From Maniola hyperantus (Eukaryota; Arthropoda; Insecta; Lepidoptera; Nymphalidae): a stretch of 64,000 nucleotides of DNA. The stretch spans positions 5,130,533 through 5,194,532 of the forward strand of contig NC_048542.1 in NCBI RefSeq assembly GCF_902806685.2. Direction: 5' to 3'. The position numbers and the translations under genes are program-made. Below the pieces are notes generated by a model. It searched no databases. It saw only the letters and a list, made by a program, of their open reading frames with translations, and was not told the origin of the DNA. Numbering within the stretch: the first letter of the stretch is position 1; each line of letters begins with the position of its first letter. Below are positions 56,492 through 64,000 of the stretch, piece by piece.

Positions 56492-56602
56492 TTCGACGAG
56501 TTCGTGCGGTCACAGCAGGTGGACCCCCACTCCCCCCTTTTGGTTAATGTTAGGTCCCGTCAAAGTCCCGATTTTCCACCTTCCTGTCCTGCATTTTAAA
56601 AT
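56492..56602 (+). CDS. Candidate terminal exon (SoxF C-terminal-like motif)
   Basis: After TTCGTTGCAG (AG at 56490-56491) the frame reads FDEFVRSQQVDPHSPLLV and continues to a TAA at 56600-56602, 36 codons plus stop. The first 50 bases are markedly richer in G/C, especially at third positions, than the AT-rich surroundings. Vertebrate SoxF proteins carry a conserved EFDQYL/EFEQYL motif near the C-terminus, and FDEFV at the start of this stretch resembles it. Same strand as the Sox exon. Against it: the exon carrying the second half of the HMG box should lie between the two and was not found, the match is very short, and the pyrimidine tract is weak. It may be an unrelated exon or chance. Confidence 0.28.
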
Positions 56603-58693
56603 CGTATGGGAACTCTACTGAGTTGTGATGACGCTACATTTTGGGAATTAACTTCTTGTATATCTTATAAGGGAATAATTGGATGAAATATTAATAACTT
56701 ATACCTTTTGTTGTGCGTTTGACGTGTTTGACAGTTTTTTTAATCGGTGTTAAAATCAAGTTTATTTTGTAGTTTTTTTTGGGGTTGGTTAGGCAGTGAT
56801 ATGTCGGCGTTATGTCTTAAGATAAATTGATAGTTTCATATTACGAAGAGTTGTGATAGACTCACTAAAAATATAATACCAACTATAATTACCAACCTTT
56901 CTTTCGAGGTAGGGCTCTTCTTCTTCTTCCTTGCCTACGCTACGACGGGTCGGCACAACATGTATTTTTCTTCCAGGGCTCTATGGCACTGAAATGAACT
57001 TATTTGTATGATGGAAGAGGTGTACCATACAAAACGACAATCATTTTCGTGCCGATTCGAAGCGCCACACCGCACCGAGCGTAGGTACTCGTAGGTACCA
57101 GGAATTGGCGCTTGGTCAAATGGTCTTTGTGTTGATGTTGGAATATGTTAAATCTTAGTACGTTAATTAGTTCCGAGTACGCTCACAGGACGCACTCAGC
57201 GCCAAAATGGCGAAAATCAAGTTGCTTCAAAAACAGGTCGGCAATCGCAGGTTCAGCGTACCTATACTAGTGTCTATTAGTAAAGATCACTGCTGTATGG
57301 CGATAAGGCATGATTCTAATAAAGTATTACAATCTTTCGAAAACCAGACTACTTTTTACCATAGAGCTATTAAATTCAACGAATAACCATCCTTACCTCT
57401 TTCATTTGGCCATAACAGGTAAAAAGGTTCTCTTTATTTTTTGCGTAACGTAAGTATTAAAAACGGAATAAAAACGAAACCGTCAACCGCGATGTGTTTT
57501 TGTGCTCGTATGTGCGCAAAGCCTCCAAGGCGATGAAGGAAAAATTGCTACGGAGTAATATAACCACACGCCTGAACTTATAGGCAGCGATAGCAAAAAA
57601 GTGTTGGCATCGAAAATGTAATAAAACATGAAATTCAGAATGCTACTAAGTGGTAAACATAATAGAATAAAAAACAGAAATAATAAGTGTTCACTACTTT
57701 AGGGAATGAAACGTAAAATTTAAAAACAAAATCTAACTAAAAAAATCGTAGTACGTGAACAAACATAGTTTGACTCTCATCATTAAACAATCAAACTCAA
57801 GTCTCAATGAAATTTTGTAGGTAGGTACGTCTGTATTTTCCAGATTTAGACAAAGTTATATACGGTCTTAAGAATTTAACATAAAAATGTTTAAATCCGT
57901 GTAACTTTTAAACTGGGTAGTTATTTTTACAGAAATTTGGAAAACCTCAAATATCTAGGTATTTACATATTTATATACCTACTTATATTATTTACATACG
58001 GAAATAGTTCATCAAAAAATATACCTAATTAGGTATAATTTCATCTTCTTTAGCAGATATTAATAACTGATAGTATTTTGCGTTAAAGGTGACCTTAGGG
58101 ATAAAAATATTTTTCCTTTATAATTACGTCACAACATTGCCACCATTTGTACTTGACATCAATCATTGGAATAGGTATAATATAAAAATTCTTAATAATT
58201 ATATCAAGTCCATTTTATGATTCTTAATACTATAAAAACAAGTACCTAGATTTTTATTAATTGGGAAGCTTTTATAGGTTGTTGACTTGCTGATTTAAGA
58301 TATTTTTATTAGGTTTCAATTCAGGTATTTACTAATCCTCATAAAACGTGTCTATGAATTAGATGAATTATTGTATTTAAACTTAGTTGCAATAATAATA
58401 AACACAAAGATTTACACCTCTGCCGACCGTACATTGGTAGGTAATAAACGCGAGTGAAGTCACATAAAACCCTTATGTGATTTACTACGTAGGTAAGGTA
58501 CCCACTTAATACACCGTGCAATAGTATTCGTATCGTATATACGAAGAAACATAAGCTCGGTATACAGGTTCAACCGGCTTAAAAGAGTATGTTATTAACG
58601 TTCAAGAACTTTTTAGACTTAGTATTAAGATTGAGTATTACTATTTTGATCCTATCAATTTATATACAGTTAACGTTTCTAATCCATACTTCC
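56603..58693. other. No gene recognised
   Basis: AT-rich with CpG-bearing words near 57050-57100 and 57170-57220 (GGACGCACTCAGCGCCAAAA). No transposon end or coding signal was identified. Confidence 0.5.
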
Positions 58694-59012
58694 ATATCCA
58701 TACTAATATTACAAATGCGAAAGTGTATCTGTCTGTCTGCTAGCTTTTCACGGTCCAACAGTTTAATCCATTTTGATGAAATTTGGTACAGAGTTAGCTT
58801 ACATCCCGGGGAAGGACATAGGATACTTTTTATTCCGGAAAATCAAGAGTTCCCACGGGATTCTTAAGGACCCATCCGTTTAACCGATTCATATGAAATT
58901 TGGTACAGAGGTAGATCCCGGAAATTTATATAAGCAACTTTTTATCCCGAAAAATCAAAGAGTTCCCACGGGATTAAAAAAACTGAAATCCGCGCGGACG
59001 AAGTCGCGGGTA
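58694..59012 (+). mobile_element. Helitron-like element, Hel-A, with duplicated 3' module
   Basis: Begins ATCCATACTAATATTACAAA and carries two consecutive modules, each with a CCGATT or CCATTTTGATG start, a gaaatttggtacagag segment and ATCAAAGAGTTCCCACGGGA or its equivalent. It ends GCGGACGAAGTCGCGGGTAT, where a CR1-like end begins. Confidence 0.7.
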
Positions 59013-59086
59013 TTTTTTTTAAATATAGAGATAGCGAGCAAACGAGCAGGCGGGTCACCTGATGTTAAGTGATTACCGCCGCCGAT
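59013..59086 (-). mobile_element. CR1-like 3' end fragment
   Basis: A T-run (reversed poly-A) then AGCAGGCGGGTCACCTGATG and TTAAGTGATTACCGCCGCC, the same 3' end as at 13750. Inserted at the end of the Hel-A copy at 58694. Confidence 0.65.
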
Positions 59087-60597
59087 AATAATGCGATATA
59101 ATGCGTCCGAACTAACAAAGGGAAAAAGCTTCCGCCATCATCAGCCAGTTATCCTGTAAAAAAATGTCTATTTGTTCAATTTTAATCTACATCATAGATA
59201 CGATGCCTTAACTGTGTTTTGTATTTTTGGCCGAAAAGTTGATTTGAATAATTGAATCTAATTACTCTATCAATTTGAATCCACGTCAATAACGCTTCTC
59301 TATCAGATCTCCGATATTTAAGCTATGAAGTACTATAATTTAAATATTCTTCACACCGGACGCGTTCCCCGCCTACGTACATGATAAGGCGATTCTTAAA
59401 GGCGTATTATAATTTAACTAGGTACGAGAACAAAATGTTACATTTACCGTTATATTATGCAGATGAGTGAAATATGGTTGATCTCTTTTATAATCTTTCC
59501 AAGTAGATTCTGCGTATGCCAGGTGACGATTATCATATTGATACCGTTCTTGTTGAAAATTGTTGTAGGTACCATCATAAGCTTCGATAAATACATAAGA
59601 AGAGCTAACGGTAAACGGACGTCAAAAAATGTCCGTGAAAATATCTTCGCACCCATATTATTATTGCGAGTGTATTTGTCGTTATAGAGGCAACCTTTAA
59701 GGTTGTTTATAAGTTTTACCTTTTGTAAAATATTATTAAAACATTTAAGTTCGAAATTATGTGAGATCTATACTGACGATCAACTAGAATAAGTAGCATC
59801 GTAATTTTTTTTTAAATTAACGATAAAGTTAGTATCTAGGTACTCAGTAGGTAATCTGTGACATTTAGGTAGGTACATTTACTACTCAGATATTATATTA
59901 CACAAACCTCCAGTATCGATTCAGTCTTGTGAATCTAAAGCTGCCATTTTAAAAATTGCTTTGCAAAAAGATTAAAATACATTTTTCTAATTCAAACATA
60001 CGCACGCGTCTTTCGAATGTGAATGAAACAAACCGGTATTTATAAAAACCAGATAACATAACTTATATTGGTCCCAAATACATCCAATTTTGAGCCTTAT
60101 TTATAAGGAATTTAAAACGTAGAAAATTTTAACAAGTGCCAAATGAGACTGTCATAATAATTGTACTGTGCTAGTCGATTTCATTGATATTGAATGATAA
60201 ATGGATGTAGGAATACAACAGCTTGTGTATGGGCGTACAAAAAAATGTTGTATGTAAAATGAGTTTGGCAGTTCATTCACCATTTGACACCGCAACAAAT
60301 TATAAAATAGATATATAAATAGACAATCTGATAGTTGCTGTCTATTTCTTTAACAAGCCTTAACTCGTGGCTTGATTTGTTTATCTAATTTTGGTCTTGG
60401 AAATAAAAACTCTGATAGAACTGGATAGAACCTTTATCAAAACTTTTATAAGCTGACGAACAGAATTGGGCTAGTCCTGTTTAGAAACTATGACCAAAAA
60501 TATGTTTTGAAATTCGATTTAAATTCGATTTTCCTTTTCTGCTGTCTTTTGTTTAAGCGTAGAAAGTCTTTATGAATATAATTGCCTTCTTTGGCCT
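59087..60597. other. No gene recognised
   Basis: AT-rich. Overlapping frames at 59450-59687 on both strands have no family resemblance. Confidence 0.5.
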
Positions 60598-60780
60598 TAA
60601 GAGCCTCAATAGCTCAACGGGTAAAGGAGTGGACTGAAAACCGAAAGGTCGACGGTTCAAACCCCGCCCTTTGCACTATTGTCGTACCTACTCCTAGCAC
60701 AAGCTTGACGCTTAGTTGGAGAGGAAAGGGGACTATTAGTCATTTAACATGGCTAATATTCTTTATAAAAAAATAAAAAA
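60598..60780 (+). mobile_element. tRNA-derived SINE, SINE-P
   Basis: The head GCCTCAATAGCTCAACGGGT, AAAGGAGTGGACTGAAAACC and GGTTCAAACCCCGCC resembles a tRNA-Phe type gene with box A and box B. The acceptor arms do not pair and the sequence continues through CTCCTAGCACAAGCTTGACG and GAGGAAAGGGG to an A-rich tail. It is therefore a SINE, not a tRNA gene. Confidence 0.8.
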
Positions 60781-60949
60781 AAATTATATAACGCTTTTGT
60801 GAAATACAGCAATTTACTCTTTTTCTATTTTAATTTGGTACCTATTATTTTTCTTTTTCATCGTAGCGTACACATAGGTACATCTAACTGTCATCAGCTA
60901 GATGTTCCTATAGTTTATAGATAGATATATATAGTATAGATGTATATAG

Positions 60950-61125
60950 TAGTGGTCATCCACTACTTTGTCCGCGTGGACTTTCAGAGGTTTTCAAATC
61001 CCGTAGACACTTTCTGATGGTCCGGGATTCAAGTCGCATGATGTCACCCCCAAGGACTTTAACGGTACATCCACAGACCGACAGATCAACAAACAAACAC
61101 ACTTTTTAATTCATAATATAGTGTT
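60950..61125 (-). mobile_element. Helitron-like element, Hel-A, degraded
   Basis: CATCCACTACTTTGTCCGCG at the left and ACAAACAAACACACTTTTTA at the right match the reversed 3' and 5' ends of Hel-A. The middle is strongly diverged. Confidence 0.5.
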
Positions 61126-61436
61126 AGTGATGTTCTATCACTACCTAGTACCTACCTACTTTACAATCTTGATAGAATCGATAAAATCACGGGTGCGCGT
61201 CCGTTAGTCATTAATATGGCAATTGATTTAGCAAATATATTTTAATAATCACCATGATTTATGGTACAAATATTTTATCATTCATCAAATATAAACGATT
61301 GTCAATTTGTAGATAAATAAAATTGAATATATCTCAGTGACAGCATCCGCCCACTACGTATTACAGATTAGATGAGTTGCGCATAATACCTATAATTTAC
61401 TGTTGCATAAAAGCCACACGGTTTGATATAGCAATG

Positions 61437-61712
61437 AACTTCATCATGATCATGATCAACCCATTACCGGCCCAATACTGAGCCGGGTCTGTGAAGGGTG
61501 AGTGAGAAGGGTTTAGGTCATAGTCTGCCACGCTGGCTCAATACGGAACTCTCAGTGCAGGTTTCCTCACGACGTTTTCCTTCATCGTAAAAGCAAGTGA
61601 TATTTAATTGTTTTAAAAACGCACATACCACCGAAAACTTAGTAGTCGTGATTTGAACCCCCGACCTCAGGAAAAGAAGGCGGACGTCTTAACCACTACT
61701 CTATCACCGTAA
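61437..61712 (-). mobile_element. SINE-G
   Basis: TCATGATCATGATCAACCCA, TTTCCTCACGACGTTTTCCT, a mutated box B complement (GTGATTTGAACCCCCGACCT) and box A complement (GGCGGACGTCTTAACCACTA), ending TATCACCGT. Confidence 0.75.
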
Positions 61713-61821
61713 TGAACTTGTTACCTAATTAGTGTCCCTCTTTATAAAGGAAGGTAAATCGTCTGTAAACCGAAAGATATCATAGAAAAGTCTTCCTCCG
61801 ACATTATATAAAACTGATAAA

Positions 61822-62093
61822 TTGCGACTCGGACTCGCACACGAAGGGTTCCGTACCATTGTACGAGAAAAAACACTTAAATTTGTATGGCGACCATTTT
61901 AAATTTTTTACTATTTGTTGGTATAGTGGCATTAGAAATACACATTCTGTGAAAATTTCAACTCTCTTACCTATTACGGTTCAGGAGATACAACCCGCTG
62001 ACAGGCAGACCTTTTTTTTTGTTGACGGCGAAATCTTTTTAAGATACCTACCCGATTTCTTCGAGGAGAGATCGGACAGGGTACGGAACCATG
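61822..62093 (-). repeat. Dispersed repeat, family E-like, truncated
   Basis: GCGACTCGGACTCGCACACG and AAGGGTTCCGTACCATTGTA are the reversed family E end. It closes with AGGGTACGGAACC. The segment GTTGACGGCGAAATCTTTTT and its flank also occur at 10405-10460. Confidence 0.55.
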
Positions 62094-62539
62094 AAAAGTA
62101 TTATTAAATACTATAAAAGGGAGAAAGCAAGATATTTGTGATTTTCTCTGTGTAATAACCTCGAGAAGTAATGGTGATTGGTCCTTTAATAATCAGGAAA
62201 TTCAGTGGAAATGATCCTGTCCAGAGCGAATACCTGCAGCTAACACTAAAGTTGCAATTAAGTCCCAAACACTACAATTTACTCGCGGCAAAAAGGCGGC
62301 ATGATCTCATCAAGCAACAAAAAAAGACATAAAATGTTAGTAGCATCCTGTGAGGGCGCGGTTCAACCCGCGCGTGGCGGTACGTGTCGCCGTGGCGATG
62401 CATCGTACTACTCGTAGCTGTAAAATAATATAAATTATTGTGTGTTATTCATACTAAACCATACTACCTACTCTTCTAAATATATAAAACGGGCTGAATA
62501 ATTGAGAACCACATTTTTGGAAGTCGGTTAATAAAAGGA

Positions 62540-62690
62540 AAAGATTTACCGTTCCGGTAGGCCGTGTAGAAAAGAAACCGAAGTCTAATAAAAACTGCCA
62601 TACTCCTTCCAGGTTAGCACGCTTCCATCTTAGACTGCATCGTCACTTACCACCAGGTGAGATTGTAGTCAAGTTGTATATCTGAATAAA
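62540..62690 (-). repeat. Dispersed repeat, family F
   Basis: AACTGCCATACTCCTTCCAG, GTTAGCACGCTTCCATCTTA and CCACCAGGTGAGATTGTAGT match reversed family F, truncated relative to 50745. Confidence 0.6.
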
Positions 62691-62692
62691 AT

Positions 62693-62885
62693 AAAAACTG
62701 ACTGACTGATTGACTGACTGAGATCAGACTACTGGACGGGACGGGCTGAAATTTGGCATGCAGATAGCTAATATGACGTAAACATCCGCTGAGAAAGGAT
62801 TTTTAAAAACTCTACATCTTAGGGAGAAAAATATGGGCTTGAAATTTGTGTAGTCCACGCGGACGAAGTCGCGAGCATAAGCTAG
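62693..62885 (+). mobile_element. Helitron-like element, Hel-B, well preserved
   Basis: A CTGACTGACTGATTGACTGA tract, then GAAATTTGGCATGCAGATAG, ACATCCGCTGAGAAAGGATT, GAAATTTGTGTAGTCCACGC and the end GGACGAAGTCGCGAGCATAA and GCTAGT. Head-to-tail with the Hel-A copy that follows. Confidence 0.7.
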
Positions 62886-63080
62886 TCTATGATAAATGCT
62901 AAAGTGTGTCTGTCTGCTGGCTTTTCACAGCCTATCCGTTGAACCGATTTTGATGACAACAGAGATAGCTTAACAGGGAAGAATACCTATAGGCTACTTT
63001 TTGTCCTGGTAAATCAGAGTTCCCACGGGATTTTTGAAACCGTAATCCACGTGGATTAAGTTTTGGGTATCATCTACTGG
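62886..63080 (+). mobile_element. Helitron-like element, Hel-A, degraded
   Basis: ATGATAAATGCTAAAGTGTG, then GTCTGTCTGCTGGC, then ATAGGCTACTTTTTGTCC, ending CGTGGATTAAGTTTTGGGTA and TCATCTACT. It directly follows the CTAGT end of the Hel-B copy at 62693-62885, so the two elements are head-to-tail. Confidence 0.6.
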
Positions 63081-64000
63081 GATAGACATACCTTGAATCC
63101 TGCAGACGGATACAGGCTTCTTTTTATAAGAGTTCCCACAAATCGCGGCACCAACTTGTGCGAAAGTTATAAACACATCGACGTGAAAGAATATTAATTA
63201 AACTGCGGAACGGATTAAAATATAATTTGATAAAATAAAAACCTTATCCCAGATTTTATTCTTCGTAAACCTGATAAAATCATCGTACCGTTATCAAACA
63301 TATCGTAACTTGAAAATTTGCTAGTATAGCTAGTATGAGGCTGATATGTCTCTATGACCACATAACTAAATCAACTAAATCTCCTGATCTAGGTAGTGGT
63401 TATAAACACGCTTCGTACAGGATTTTCCTAAAACATAGGACGCACGTGTTTATATACACGTAACATCTATAGATAATATGCACTAGGTACCTATGTCTCT
63501 ACATTTTCAGCTTCTTTATTCTGTGCCTATTGAGTGCAATAAAAAAAACCTTGTTAGTAAATAGTTTTGCCTTGAATCTGCCTTTTGATATTATAAATCT
63601 ATCCAAAAACTGCAATGAATTTTAGTATGTTATTCTTATTTTTTATTAAACTTATCTAGGTGATTAATTATATAAAATGATAGTCCCTTAGTTCATTACA
63701 AAACGTTTTAAATGAGAGAGCTATAAATACTTTGCAGCCCGGTTAAACTAGATCGACCAGATATCATGATTGGACAGTCACCTAGCCTAGGTTACAAGAT
63801 TGTATAGGTATCTAGGTTGTCCAGTGCCTACACTTCACTGCGGTTGGTTGTAGGCTTTGGTAGGCGTATGCGACATCAAGGTTTTCTTACCATCACGTGA
63901 TTTTGTTAGACGTAAAAGTGTGTGTCGGAAAATCATGTTATCGTGAAGTGATTGTAGGGCTACCGTCCGATCCGTTTCTCCGGATGATCCATTCCTATAA
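63081..64000. other. No gene recognised
   Basis: AT-rich end of the window. No second Sox exon and no repeat family were identified here. Confidence 0.5.

Larger units (their letters stand above)
12096..64000 (+). other. Probable very long intron of the SoxF gene (to window end)
   Basis: The exon above ends in phase 1 inside the HMG box, so the next exon must begin by completing a glycine and continue with the second half of the box, including the HPNYKYRP-type segment. I looked for that on the + strand through the window and did not find it. The intron is therefore inferred to exceed 51.9 kb unless a short exon was missed. It holds many repeats, listed separately, and several repeat-poor stretches. 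Confidence 0.6.

Noticed and set aside
60600..60672. tRNA-Phe gene
   Set aside because: Box A and B are present but acceptor arms do not pair and the sequence continues into a SINE body with A-rich tail.

Overview
This is AT-rich animal nuclear DNA from an insect, almost certainly a lepidopteran (butterfly or moth). The evidence is one coding exon of an arthropod SoxF-type HMG-box gene, a dense mixture of dispersed repeats of the kind found in lepidopteran genomes (Helitron-like elements ending in a GC hairpin plus CTAG, tRNA-derived SINEs, decayed RTE-like and CR1-like non-LTR ends, foldback MITEs), and the recurrent GTAGGTACCTAC-type simple sequence. There are no bacterial operons, rRNA genes, CRISPR arrays or intact transposase genes. 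The species cannot be named from the sequence.

The only gene called with confidence is the first coding exon of a SoxF gene (Drosophila Sox15 type) on the + strand at 11710-12095. It carries an acidic, Tyr/Ser-rich N-terminus and the first half of the HMG box, and stops at a canonical donor (G|GTAAGT) inside the box. The second half of the box was not found by eye in the remaining 51.9 kb. Most or all of 12.1-64 kb is therefore read as a very long intron with regulatory potential, rich in transposon debris.

Layout. 1-11.7 kb: upstream flank with a TA-flanked mariner-type MITE (3999-4298), several Helitron-like copies, a non-repetitive stretch that could hold a promoter (9.3-9.6 kb), and an RTE-like 3' fragment abutting the Sox splice acceptor. 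12.1-30 kb: intron with SINEs, three copies of a GGGTTCCGTAC-type repeat, foldback MITEs and a 200-bp palindrome. 28.7-33 kb and 37.8-41 kb: long stretches with few repeats, candidates for regulatory sequence. 41-51 kb: repeat-rich, with a 4 x 57 bp tandem array derived from a Helitron-like element and a CR1-like end nested inside a SINE. 51-57 kb: the most interesting intronic part, with clustered Sox-type motifs, a 116-codon ORF of unusual composition and a splice-acceptor-led coding-like stretch whose start resembles the C-terminal motif of SoxF proteins. 57-64 kb: more repeats and AT-rich sequence.

No new biological system is demonstrated. The best leads are the oversized SoxF intron with possible autoregulatory Sox sites, the possible terminal exon at 56.49 kb, and several unusual repeat structures. 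All repeat family labels (Hel-A, Hel-B, SINE-G, SINE-P, E, F, H, RX and others) are local names used only here.
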